This document shows, piece after piece, positions 10,509-21,892 of a stretch of DNA of 64,000 bases. Positions within the stretch are counted from its first letter, which is position 1. Each line of letters starts with the position of its first letter. The translations under genes and the position numbers were made by a program. The stretch comes from Mya arenaria (taxonomy: Eukaryota > Mollusca > Bivalvia > Myida > Myidae), in NCBI RefSeq assembly GCF_026914265.1, contig NC_069133.1:6383985-6447984 (forward strand). Direction: 5' to 3'. The notes below the pieces were generated by a model. That model searched no databases and was not told the DNA's origin. It saw only the letters and a program-made list of their open reading frames with translations.

Positions 10509-11627
10509 TGCTGTCGTCACAAATCACTAAATGCCGCCGGCCGACGTTGTAAATGCCAGTTTTCACTAAATATCGGCCGGTGGCAGGACTGCGGCAGTTA
10601 CGATCGGCCGGCGGCAGTCGGCATTTTAGACGTTGCCAGCAAGCAGCTGAGATTTTAAGAAAAAGTTAAATTTCTAGCGACGTCGTGGCGATTTTTTCTA
10701 TTTTTTTGCAAATCGGCAGGTGGCAGGGCGGGCGCATTTTTTGTTCGCGCGGTGGCAGGCAAGTGGCAGGCGGGGCGCAGGGCGATTTTTCCTCCGCGAT
10801 CGAGACCTCGAGAGTCTACAAAAATCGGCCGGTGACTGCTAGAAACTAACTGCCACTCTCCAGCACCCGGCCTGCCACCGCTCTGCCACCGACATGCCAC
10901 CGCCCGATTTCAATATATCGGGCGGTTGCAGCGCGGAGGCTGGGAGGCGGCAGTCAATGTCGGTAGGTGGCAGGACTGCGATCTGCCGATTTCAGACTAC
11001 CAGACATTAGTTTATAATGAATTGACTATTACCATACATAACAGTTCCCATGGCGTTCTTAATTGCACCAGATCGACTAAGAGACTTAAGAATAGCGGAG
11101 TTAAGATGGCGGCTTCGAAGAAATGAACGAAGACAGCAGTTTGTTCTCAGCGTGCCCAACAGCAGCGACGAAGACGGACGGTTTGGGTGCGGTCAACCGC
11201 ATATTGTGATGTTACAACTTTTACAACTATGAGAAATCAAGACCACAAGGTATGATTTATATATCAACCGGAAATCGGCCTGCCACCGTCAGATTATCGG
11301 GCGGGCGCAGAGCGGTGGCAGCTAGATCGCTCAATCGCCGGCCGGCGGCAGTTGTAAATGGGCTGTCCCCCGCAAGGTCGCAGGGCGGTGGCAGTTTAAT
11401 TCTAGCTGCCGCCGCCCTGCCACCTAACTGCCACTTGCCGGATATTTTGGGGTGTCACGTTTCCCGCGAGCCTTTGAAACCAACTGCCGCCGACAGGCGG
11501 CATTTTGTTGGCAGTTATATGTGACTGCTCTCAGCGATGTGTAAAATATCGACCGGCGGCAGCCAACATCACGACTCTGCCGATGTCTAAAATCGGCCGG
11601 CGGAATTTAGCAATTGTGACGCTAGCA
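10509..11627. mobile_element. GC-rich 1.12 kb Harbinger-like element, copy A only
   Basis: The terminal inverted repeats are about 35 bp: left TGCTGTCGTCACAAATCACT, right (reversed) TGCTAGCGTCACAATTGCT, and both continue to CCGCCGGCCGA. TAA flanks both ends (10,506-10,508 and 11,628-11,630). Copy B has an uninterrupted TAA at the homologous place (near 27,766-27,770), a clean empty site. The interior is very G+C-rich in an AT-rich locus and full of CGGCCGG and GGTGGCAGG motifs in both orientations. The 3-bp TWA target suggests PIF/Harbinger. No transposase is present, so it is probably non-autonomous. Confidence 0.9.
11050..11232 (+). CDS. Short Arg-rich ORF inside the GC-rich element (uncertain)
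   Basis: A 60-codon ORF with a good start context (CCC ATG G). It encodes an Arg/Leu-rich, probably helical N-terminal part (MAFLIAPDRLRDLRIAELRW), then a Ser/Asp/Glu patch. The composition is more protein-like than the surrounding G+C repeats. It may be a remnant of a transposase or accessory protein, or a captured host exon. I do not recognise the family, and it may well not be coding. Confidence 0.25.
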   Translation: MAFLIAPDRLRDLRIAELRWRLRRNERRQQFVLSVPNSSDEDGRFGCGQPHIVMLQLLQL

Positions 11628-11751
11628 TAAGGGCGATCATAAGCGGTGAAACGTAACATTTCACATCTGATCTCCACAAACTCGTTAATTTAACATTTAA
11701 ATTGAACACATTAGTAAGATATTTTATAAATGTATTTTGATATTTTGGTTA

Positions 11752-13444
11752 GGCCAAATAAAAAAATAGGTCTGTTTCAGGTTACCCAACCGACCCTATT
11801 TTTTCCCACCGACCCTAACCTATTTTTCCCTGAAAAAAAATGTGATTTGGGTACGAAAAGCATTTGTTACGAAATGTATGTACGTAAATTTGACAATATT
11901 AGAGTTGGATTTCTGAATGTGTTTACCGTACTTCACCTTAGAGTTCGGACACATTTAAATAATTAATTTTTCGCTCTCCGAATTCATAGAAAATAACCAT
12001 TTTTACATTTTATCTACATGTGTGGTAAACCTGCCTGTTTTCTTCATGTCTGCATTTTACCGCTTATTAATATATCCGTAGTTATCAACGGTTATTACGC
12101 CTATAAGTGTAACTCCTTTATCATTTAATTAAAATCCCATTCAACACCATTTTATACATGCATTGAAATGAATAAACACCTTTTATCGGCTTCAGATCAA
12201 ACAGTCACATTGTGTGACGTCACATAACTCTCAGTTATATCCACGAGGATCTCATGGAGAGCATGGATATTGTTATGCAGGATTAATGTGTCTTGGTGGT
12301 GTTTTCGATTGTAACTTAAGTATTGCATTTCTAACTTTAATTCATCACATTCAATAGTCACCTGTATCATTGAAGTGTTGACTTTTATTGTTCTATTGAT
12401 GTTACAATGATTATTACTGTACGATTATTGCTTCATAAAGTCTATATTAAAATTGTGGAACAAGTTTCAAAGTTTATTGGCGGATCGTTTTACAAACATG
12501 TCATGTCTGTGTTTTCTTTATCTCTTGATTGCCCTTGTTGTTTTTTAATCCTCCATTAAATATATCACACATCCTTTTCAACAGGCAATAAATCGTTTAG
12601 GATGGGTAGTAACTAACTAACTTGTCACAGTCATACGGTTAGGTAATCTAGCCAGGCATTGTAACGATAAAGATCAATAATTTTTGTCTGTGAGACTTAG
12701 AAACTGTAAAAGTTACAATCGATGTCCTTTGGGTGTCCGAAAATTAGGTACCTAAAATAAATTATTTTTGAAAATAATAATGGATGTCCGAATTTTTAGA
12801 TTGTCCGAACTATAAGGTGAATTACGGGTAGTTTGTGCTTGTGTGGCAGGTATATTTCAATTCTTGAACTATATTTTCCTGTCAGTTACAAAGTGTCAGA
12901 TACTGACTTTCGGATTGATATGTCAGACTTAAGTGTGCAATTTTGGCAATAAAACCTGCATGTTACTTGTTCTTCAAACCTGAACCCCCAGGTCCTCTTG
13001 ACAGCATTGAGGTTTCCATGGCTGATGGCTTATATGGTAAATTTGCTGTCACACACTTCATGTAATTATGTTACAGGGAGGTAAGCATTCTACAGAAGGT
13101 GATTGAAAGCAAAAGGGTGCATAAAGAAAAGTAAAACCGTTTCTGGAAAGTCTTAAATAATAGCAGAGTGGTGTACCATAACTTAGTTAAAATCCAACCA
13201 TCATTGTCAAAGTATTTAACCAGACAAATAAAGAATGTTTCCTTTGAAGCATGGAACATGTTTAAAAACTACTGATAAACCTGAAAATTGATGACTTTTA
13301 TTTCTGTTACTTTCTGAGTCAACAGTTACTGAAATCAATATTTCAAAAAAAAATATAAAAAAAAATAAACAAATATTCCGACCTACCTACCCTATTTTTT
13401 TTTTGGCAGTGTTACCTGAAACGCACCTATTTTTTTATTTGGCC
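11752..13444. mobile_element. 1.69 kb inverted-repeat element with TTA target duplication, copy A only
   Basis: The ends are GGCCAAATAAAAAAATAGGT and its exact reverse complement, with further imperfect pairing (GTTTCAGGT). TTA is duplicated at 11,749-11,751 and 13,445-13,447. Copy B reads TTGGTTATGAAG with no insertion (about 27,885-27,895). The interior has only short ORFs, so the element is non-autonomous. Terminal GG and a 3-bp TTA target fit PIF/Harbinger, which is an inference. Confidence 0.92.
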
Positions 13445-13447
13445 TTA

Positions 13448-14137
13448 TGAAGAAAACAACGTTGTTAAACATGCAATAATAGCATGCAGGCTTTAATCTT
13501 CAAGTGTATAGTCTCACCGAATAGGCTTTCAACATTTTATGTAGTTCTCCTATTATGTATAGATAATGATACGGTATCATTTACATCATATTTCATGGCG
13601 TGCCCTATTATTTTACAATTTCACGCTATATGTGTCTTCTTAAAGAGACTAGTTCATACTTTATTGGGTCACTCATCGATCAAAAAATAGTTCGTGTAAT
13701 GTATGGACAAATTGCTTGATACCATGGTAACCATAATCAAGAGTTCAAAATACAGCTGTCTTGTTAATATTTATTTAAACATTGACAGAAAAGGGTTCTT
13801 TTTTCGCCACACAGCCTCCATAACGCTATTGAAAAATGAATTATTTCCGATGAGATTGACCAAATTACGTTCATATGAGTATAACTTATGAACAATGCTG
13901 GTCGCTATTTCGTGTTTGTTCATAAAAGGAAGTAAATAACTCACTAATAAGACTGAATTTGTAATTACTAAATCGTTGCCAACATGAAAACGTGAGCGTG
14001 ACGCTTTAAAGCTAACAGGTTGGTGTCAGATTTACCAGTATAATTCGAAACTGTACACCTAAACATAGGGTTATGTGTTGGATAGCTTGTTGATTGTTTA
14101 CATATTTATGATACTGAAAATCGCTTTGTACACGATA
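13448..14137. other. Intergenic, no feature recognised
   Basis: Shared with copy B (27,890-28,583). Short ORFs are conserved only to the extent of the general identity. No gene is claimed. Confidence 0.35.
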
Positions 14138-14285
14138 TTAAAGCTGCACTCTCACAAATTTAGCGTTTTTACAACTTTTTATTTTTTTGTCTTGGAAAGA
14201 GAAAATTTTTGCGTAAATATCTACAAACCAATGATAAAAGATTGCTGGCAAAAGATCAGAGCGCAGATTTGCAGATTTGCAATAA
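14138..14285. mobile_element. TTAA-flanked MITE, left-half copy 4
   Basis: It starts TTAAAGCTGCACTCTCACAA and runs through the CTGGCAAAAGATCAGA block, then stops without the right terminal repeat. The partner in copy B starts at 28,584. Confidence 0.7.
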
Positions 14286-14690
14286 ATAAAGCACGCAAAA
14301 TAAAACTAACCTAACCAATGTAATTTTGTTTTATTTTTTATTGATTTTGACTTGACCCGATTCCGCAAAACATTGAAAACATTTTCCAAACATGCATGTT
14401 ATTATGAATAATGCAAAAGTTGCGTCATGCCAGTTCGCGAAAAAGTGTAAACTCTCGTCCGTAGTTCGCATCTGGAAGTAAGTTTAAATTCATTATTTTA
14501 AAACAATTGAGAATCAAGTTATTAAATAATATAAATAACTCCTGTTGGCAAGATCATACGCGAGTGTGGTCTTGTGTTGTGCCCCAATTGTCCGGCTTAA
14601 TAACCACAAACAAAACTCAAATGCACTAGGTCGGGCATCAAATTAGGATTGCCTATGTCAGAGGCGAGTGTGCTATCCACTGATGTCTGT
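14286..14690. other. Intergenic, no feature recognised
   Basis: AT-rich and shared with copy B. Nothing recognisable. Confidence 0.3.
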
Positions 14691-14825
14691 GAAGTTAGCC
14701 TATGTAGCCGATGTAGCCAATGTAGCCTGTGTAGTAAACAGGCTGCAACGTGCAGCCTATGTAGCCGATTTAGCCTGTGTAATAAACAGCGTGCAACGTG
14801 CAGTCTATATAGCCGATGTTGCCTG
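14691..14825 (+). repeat. GTAGCC minisatellite
   Basis: Irregular 9-48 bp units built from TAGCCTATGTAGCCGATGT and a CAGGCTGCAACGTGCAG palindrome-like block. Copy B (29,142-29,220) lacks one 48 bp higher-order unit. The same repeat appears in opposite orientation at 42,955-43,105. Confidence 0.85.
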
Positions 14826-14870
14826 TCGTGACAGGTACACGTGAAACAATCATGGGTGTCGCGAATTGGC

Positions 14871-15240
14871 TTGGGCGCATTAAGCACGTGAACATTGCCT
14901 TATGCATCGCTAAATAGGCTGCTATGGGTCATGTTCGAGGCATTGGCACGTGCACGTGAAACAATCATGGGTATCGCCACTATGCCAGGGTGGTAGGCAT
15001 TTGGCAACACTTCAACCTCACATAGGCCACTGTGCTGGGAAAACTCTGGTTTGGGCGCATTAAGCACGTGAACATTGCCTTATGCATCGCTAAATAGGCT
15101 GCTATGGGTCATGTTCGAGGCATTGGCACGTGCACGTGAAACAATCATGGGTATCGCCACTATGCCAGGGTGGTAGGCATTTGGCAACACTTCAACCTCA
15201 CATAGGCCACTGTGCTGGGAAAACTCTGGTTTCGGCCCAT
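14871..15240 (+). repeat. 180 bp tandem repeat, two full units and a start of a third
   Basis: TTGGGCGCATTAAGCACGTG recurs at 14,871 and 15,051, and a degenerate third start is at 15,231. The two units appear identical. Copy B has one full unit (29,271-29,450) and a fragment. Confidence 0.95.
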
Positions 15241-15362
15241 TAAGGATGTCAATATATCTTTTGAATTTCTAAGGTGTTTAAGCAAATCCCGTCAGCATAA
15301 AAAAAATCATTTCGGTCAAAAAATTGTAAATGACTTGTAAAAAAAATACTTTCTATTTTTTT

Positions 15363-16538
15363 AAATCCTTAGGATAATTGCACTTTGGTCAAAACTACCA
15401 AAAAAGAAAACGGAAGAAAAGGCAATTAAAAAATGATTATAGTTGAGTTCCAGCCATATGCAGATGTTTATTCTGCTTTTCAAGGGAGAATACTGAGTAC
15501 GAGATTGATAAACACCGGCTAGCAGACAACAGGTTTGAGGCCAAGGCGCAGATTCGAATTCGAGGGTGTGTCCACCACTTTCGAAAAAAAGCCCAAAATA
15601 AAAGAAACAGTAGCAAAATAGTACCTGTTCAGCAGAAACAGTAGCATATAATATTTTTAAAAACAGAAAATGCCAAAATTTGCTTTCAATGCTTTATAGA
15701 TAAATCCTTAGGATAATTGCACTTTGGTCAAAACTACCAAAAAAGAAAACGGAAGAAAAGGCAATTAAAAAATGATTATAGTTGAGTTCCAGCCATATGC
15801 AGATGTTTATTCTGCTTTTCAAGGGAGAAAACTGAGTACGAGATTGATAAACACCGGCTAGCAGACAACAGGTTTGAGGCCAAGGCGCAGATTCGAATTC
15901 GAGGGTGTGTCCACCACTTTCGAAAAAAAGCCCAAAATAAAAGAAACAGTAGCAAAATAGTACCTGTTCAGCAGAAACAGTAGCATATAATATTTTTAAA
16001 AACAGAAAATGCCAAAATTTGCTTTCAATGCTTTATAGATAAATCCTTAGGATAATTGCACTTTGGTCAAAACTACCAAAAAAGAAAACGGAAGAAAAGG
16101 CAATGCAGATGTTTATTCTGCTTTTCAAGGGAGAATACTGAGTACGAGATTGATAAACACCGGCTAGCAGACAACAGGTTTGAGGCCAAGGCGCAGATTC
16201 GAATTCGAGGGTGTGTCCACCACTTTCGAAAAAAAGCCCAAAATAAAAGAAACAGTAGCAAAATAGTACCTGTTCAGCAGAAACAGTAGCATATAATATT
16301 TTTAAAAACAGAAAATGCCAAAATTTGCTTTCAATGCTTTGTAGATAAATCCTTAGGATAATTGCACTTTGGTCAAAACTACCAAAAAAGAAAACGGAAG
16401 AAAAGGAAATTAAAAAATGATTATAGTTGAGTTCCAGCCATATGCAGATGTTTATTCTGCTTTTCAAGGGAGAATACTGAGTACGAGATTGATAAACACC
16501 GGCTAGCAGACAACAGGTTTGAGGCCAAGGCGCAGATT
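15363..16538 (+). repeat. 339 bp tandem array, four units
   Basis: Unit starts (AAATCCTTAGGATAATTGC) lie at 15,363, 15,702, 16,041 and 16,347. The third unit lacks about 33 bp and the fourth is cut short at 16,538. Copy B has a single unit (29,583-29,839). High unit identity indicates recent amplification. Long ORFs on either strand follow the array period and are not genes. Confidence 0.95.
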
Positions 16539-16580
16539 TTGTTGTTTTCTATAGGAGGTTATAGAATGGTATTCAGGGAA
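16535..16580 (+). repeat. 46 bp direct repeat at copy A right junction
   Basis: The block starting GATTTTGTTGTTTTCTATAG is identical to 18,521-18,566 near the left edge of copy B. The first four bases, GATT, are also the last bases of the truncated 339 bp unit, so they form a junction microhomology. Confidence 0.9.
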
Positions 16581-17580
16581 ATATAATTTCCTACGTTTGA
16601 GTAAAACGAATTAGAAGGAAATTAATTTCCCTTGTTTAGAATGTAATAACCGCCAGGTGGCGATTGATAAGCACGAGGAATTCGTGCGAATATGAATGTA
16701 AAGGCATTCAGCTTTGGGGAACCGATCCGTTCACATCGATTCAATTTATTGTTAAATTTTACAAGAGAATGTTTATTGTGAAAGGTTTTCAGTTACTATG
16801 CAATTTCATCATATGAATGATAAATATGTTTTTCATTTTTCTTCAAAGAACATAATCATGTAATGTACATTTGTATAAGGGCAATGATTTACGTAGCTAA
16901 AGAACTTCAGCGAACACGTTATATATTACCTTTTTGGATGTGTTCGCTGAAGAGAACGCCGTATCCAAACCCTACCATAATTCGTGACATTTTTATGTCA
17001 CGCTGTTATTTCACTTGTATGCATTGTACAGATAAAAAAAGCTGTATCCTTAGGTTAATGAAGTAAAATGTAGTTCACAAACTCATTTTCAAAACCAAAA
17101 AAAACGCTTTAAAGATAGTTGATCTAGCTTTTTAATAAATCCTATTACAAGCATTCCTTATCTAGGTCATAGTTGTGTTCAAATTTAATCACGTGACACC
17201 AAGATTTTCAGAAAATACCCATGTGACCTAGTGTTTATTTTGCTGTTATTTTTTCTATTTCGAATAATAAATAAATAACTAATAACAAATTTGGAATAAA
17301 TAAATTGTTTTTACTTATCAAAAGGTATTTACAGCCTTACTGCAATTGGATTCAACTAAATGAACAATGTGAATCCGATGCTATAAATAGAATCCATCGA
17401 CGTCATCATGGTCATGTGATTGCATTGCATCATCACACTCAATTGATTCTGGTTGACTTTACTATGGGGGTTACGCCATAACTTTAATGCGTTGTAAACA
17501 TCAAAAAAATAAACATCAACATTAAAGTTATGGAAGCCAGAACTATGATTTACGTTACGTATTGATATATGGTCTTTGTA
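16581..17580. other. Spacer between duplicates, part 1
   Basis: AT-rich and without a gene. It holds a short hairpin made of CTTCAGCGAACAC and GTGTTCGCTGAAG (about 16,906-16,949) and a CGTGACAT/ATGTCACG pair near 16,982-17,002. It is unique in this window. Confidence 0.45.
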
Positions 17581-17587
17581 TATAGTA

Positions 17588-18060
17588 AAAACAGTATTGC
17601 ACGATTTGATCTAATGTTGCTTGGTCTAAGAAATATGACAGTATTGTCCTTGTTTGACCGCAGGCAGTATTGCAAGGCGTGGAAATCTATTTTAATCATG
17701 TAAATAGCGCGGGCAGTATTGCAAGGCGCAGCACTTTATTTTAATCATGTACATAGCGCGGGCAGTATTGCAAGGCGCTGGTTTTGATTCAATTTGATAT
17801 TTAAAGAGAGCGCGGGCAGTATTGCAAGGCGCTGTATTTGATTCATTTAGACATATGAAAACAGTGTGCACAGGCAGTATTGCAAGGCACAAAAATGCAT
17901 GATAGATAAACATAATATGCACAGAGCGCGGGCGCGCAGTATTGCAAGGCGCCAATTTTTCTAGTTGAGCTATTTAAAGAGCGCAGGCAGTATTGCAAGG
18001 CGCTGTATTTTTATAATTCAGTCATGCAAACAAAGCAGAGGCAGTATTGCAATTTTTGGA
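17588..18060 (+). repeat. Array of conserved CAGTATTGCAAGGCG cores
   Basis: The core occurs at 17,665, 17,714, 17,763, 17,817, 17,875, 17,937, 17,988 and (partial) 18,042, with a degenerate precursor at 17,592. Spacing is 49-62 bp. The core and its GCGCGGG lead-in are well conserved, while the intervening 30-40 bp are diverged but often carry TTTGATTCA-like or TTTAAAGAG motifs. This is a degenerate minisatellite, not a CRISPR. Confidence 0.85.
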
Positions 18061-18657
18061 TGTAGATACGATTCGAATGTCATTGATGTTTCTTTGGAGA
18101 TAAAACGTTGCCAGAATTGGTTTATATTTGCATGTAAAATAACATGATATATGTCGATTTTGAATGTAAAATAATCATGGAATTGATAAAATACGTATAT
18201 ATGAATCATAAAATTATATGTTTTTCTATACATCTTTGTTAAGGAGCTTATGGGTGATGAGGCCCGACATCTAGTGGTACGAGACAAATCCTGTAAATCT
18301 GGATGACAAACGGGCAGAGGTTTCTGAGTTTTCCCCAGAAGGAGGATTTTATCTCAGTTTTTCCTCGGCCAGTCGACCACGTCTGTAAGCTCCATTTTTG
18401 TCAAGCATGTTGTTAATAAGACATACTTTGCTCATGTTGCAAGTTCATGCTGTATGTGTTAATCGGTTTCCCAAGTGCTTCACTCACTGTGACTTCAAAA
18501 TAATACCATTGAAAAGTATTGATTTTGTTGTTTTCTATAGGAGGTTATAGAATGGTATTCAGGGAACAATGCTTTTCTTCGTTTTTGTACCAATATCAAG
18601 ACCAACAATTTATTTTTCTCCAACGGATTCCGATACGTGTATGTTCAATATATATTC
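18061..18657. other. Spacer between duplicates, part 2
   Basis: No gene. It contains the second copy of the 46 bp direct repeat (18,521-18,566). The 91 bp between that repeat and copy B have no counterpart before copy A. Confidence 0.45.
18521..18566 (+). repeat. 46 bp direct repeat near copy B left junction
   Basis: Identical to 16,535-16,580. Together the two blocks bracket the 2 kb spacer. Confidence 0.9.
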
Positions 18658-19065
18658 AATTAGCAGGTCAGATTGAGAAAATGGCGCTAATCCTCTCCAC
18701 TATACTTTCTTTCGTTTGTAAAAAAATAATAATATAATGAAAACTACAGGGACAAGTGCGGTAGTCAAATATCCACATGGTAAGGGTCTAAACTACACTG
18801 ACAGGTGGGACACTAGCGTACAATTACCATTAACAGACAACACATAAATCATAATAGCTTAATCACAAAATTATCGGATTACCGCCTTGGACCGGTGGTG
18901 TGAACTAGACTCGGGCGATGGTTGTTACACCGCATTGGGTCTCAGCAACAATCACGGCACTGACTCAGCATGCATACAACCATGTACCATGCAGTGTTAT
19001 ATGATATAGACTAGATTCTGATAATGATCATGAGGGAGGCTTACGTGTTTTCTTCATAAAACATA

Positions 19066-19260
<195 letters not shown>

Positions 19261-20949
19261 GTAGCAGCTGCGGCAAAAGTAGTAGTAGTAATTACTATTA
19301 TAACTATTGTTTTTTCTCTAGTCAAGTTTATAACTTTCGAATGGGATAATCGGACCCGAGGGAATGTGTAAAAGCGAGGCTTGCTTACGCCATGTACGCT
19401 GCGTGCCTGAAAGTTGGATTTACTAATCAGAACTGGACACACGATTGGTACTATACCTTGAATACCCTTAACTTTCAAATGTTCACATTAAACACCCAGT
19501 GCAAACGTCCGCCCCCAACCACTTCACAAAAAATGTTTTTTGTCGATATCTGGAAAAGATAATAAAATACCCTAAAAATGCCCTCATTCGGACCCCGAAG
19601 TGTTAATTTGTTCAGAAAGGATTAGCCCTAAGCACACCTGCTATCATTTTAAACCATTTAAAATTCGGTTCTGGATGAGGGGTGATGTCTAACGTAAACT
19701 CCTAGACCCGCTCCTGCAGAGATGTTGTTCCTTTCACAAAACGCACCCATTACGATGCTTACTGACGCCATGACGCGCAGTTATTGGCAGTTCCAAAGAC
19801 CTTTGCATTTTACCAGAGCTTGAATAATATATTAATTATTATTGTCTTCAAATAGTAGTTTATTTCAGTATGCTTTAACATTAAACTATACGATTGGCGC
19901 GGTTTTACGCGTGACCCATCTTCCATTGGGAAGATTAAAAAGAAATGTTATTATGTTAAAAATTTATAGTTCTTGCATACTTTTAAAGTGCCTTAGAAGT
20001 TTAGGCGAGATAATCCATAAAACAAGAAGGGTACAGTTCTACATGATTGTTCCTCTTTATAACCAAAGCAATTTTATTTGTGTCACGTTCCATGAGTATA
20101 TCCGATATTTCATTCATATAAAGGAGGGAATGGAATTCTAACACATAACGAATGCAAATTGAATCAGAATTTCTAAACGTATTCTCAACATTATTAATTC
20201 GTCTCTAGTGTTCATTAAACTTATTCAGTGTTTAAGTAAACAATATAATATTCTTTGCGTGTAGTTTAACATCAATTTACATAATATGATTAAATATTGT
20301 TTCAAATCACATTCTTTTATCCTTCGCCATAGGTTTTATTCAATCTGAAATATTATATCCTTATTTCAAAATAAACCATGCACGAAACCTGAAAGTTTTG
20401 TAACATAAGTATGGAGTTGTAATATTGTTATCAGCGGAAGTTTCGAGTTTCGCTATCATTCGTTTCATGTTTTGCCAGTTGTATAGTTAAGTGGGAACAG
20501 TATCTTTGTTAAAGTGATAAAGATACAAACAAAACATTTCGCAAATGTTAGATTTAATACATGTTATTTACACTTGTGACAAGGTTCGGCTTTTATCGAG
20601 CCATGGTTGGAGATCATTATATTACACAGTCTACTATCTATTATGTAGTCTACAAGTTGCGTATAATGATGATAGAGTTGACAGAGTTGACGAGTACAAG
20701 TCTAGCCATTGGTTCACTTTGTAGCCATCATATGCAAGTAGGCCGATTTGTCGTAGAGTTACGGGCCCTTGATCATGTTTCTTTTTCAACTTTCGGCTAA
20801 GGGGATCTTTTCGAGACGAACTTTTCCCACTCTTTTAGAAATCTCACTCTGATATTTGGTAGAAATTTTACCATGATGTCTTGTTCCTGAACGGTGGCTT
20901 ACTCGTCCCTTAAACTGATGCTTGGTATCGCCTATTCATAGTGTTTGAT
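19261..20949. other. Copy B non-coding stretch
   Basis: Counterpart of 1,051-2,745. The 99-codon ORF at 19,842-20,141 is again open, with no evidence of function. Confidence 0.35.
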
Positions 20950-21230
20950 TCAATCAATCAATCAATCAATCAAATTTTTATTACCTCCTATATAGAAGAT
21001 GTGCAAAAATATTTACAAATTACAGAGTGTTCTTATATATATATCATGCAGTATGCTGAAAACTACAGCGACAAGCCCAGTAGCTAGACATTTAACATTG
21101 ACCATATTTAAAGGGACAAGGTTTGCAAAGTCTCACATACAATCGAAATTACAAATATTGTGTTCTTATTGTAACTTTAACACACTTTTCATAACGCCTA
21201 TAGATACGGAGAAGGAAGGTTCTTTAAATA
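20950..21230 (-). mobile_element. Truncated LINE 3' end with short TTGA tail (copy B)
   Basis: Counterpart of 2,746-3,130, with only about six tail units. Confidence 0.5.
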
Positions 21231-21243
21231 TGCTTTAAAGTTG

Positions 21244-21601
21244 AACTCTCACAGATTTACCGTTTTTACAACTTTTTGTATTTCTTTGTCTTGAAATGAG
21301 CAAATTTGTGCGTAAACATCTGCAAACCATTGGTAAAAGACTGCTGACAAAAGATCAGATCGTAGTTTTTCATATTTCCGTTCCAAAATTAATGTTTTAT
21401 GGCTAAAAGCGTTACAACGGTTTAAGAAAAATGCATAAAACATCATTTTTTGAACTTAAATATAAAAATCTGCGATCAAATGTTTAGTCAGCAGTCTTAT
21501 ACGACTGTTTTACATGCAATTTCGCATAAATTGGCTCGATCCTAGACAAACAATAAAAGAAAGGTTGTCAAAACGTTCAATCTGTGAGAGTGCTGCTTTA
21601 A
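21244..21601. mobile_element. TTAA-flanked MITE, copy 5 (partner of copy 1)
   Basis: Nearly identical to 3,144-3,510, upstream of DUF229 gene B. Confidence 0.75.
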
Positions 21602-21892
21602 TACAGGTAGTGGTAAACACGAACTTATTCGCGCACGTTATCAGTTAACCTTACGGCAGTTATACACCAACATACAAGATTTTAGAAAACGTTATCAAAG
21701 CGAACCAGTATCTGATTTAATCACTCATACCAGTGGACAAGCCTACTTTTCAACCAATACCAAACGCGATGTTTTAACACCGTGTCAACAGATAAATATG
21801 AAAAACCACCCGACAAAATATTATTCAAGCGTGGTGGGTGTGTTATCAAGACTCATTCAGTGGACTATCTTATTTCGACATTACAGTGAAAA

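Larger units (their letters stand above)
558..16538 (+). repeat. Tandem segmental duplication, copy A (about 16 kb)
   Basis: The sequence from AATTAGCAGG onward is nearly identical, in the same order and orientation, to 18,658-29,839. Landmarks match throughout: triplet repeat, LINE tail, TTAA-flanked elements, DUF229 gene, 55 bp array, G+C-rich inverted-repeat element, and the 180 bp and 339 bp arrays. Copy A is about 4.8 kb longer because of three insertions (near 9.9-10.2, 10.5-11.6 and 11.7-13.4 kb) and longer arrays. It ends inside the fourth 339 bp unit, where GATT is shared with the joining sequence. Divergence outside indels looks around 1 percent by eye. A true duplication and two haplotypes placed in tandem by the assembler cannot be told apart from sequence alone. 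Confidence 0.95.

Noticed and set aside
17588..18060. CRISPR-like pattern of short repeats with variable spacers
   Set aside because: The core is short and imperfect, spacings vary from 49 to 62 bp, spacers share motifs with one another, there are no cas genes, and the genome is plainly eukaryotic.
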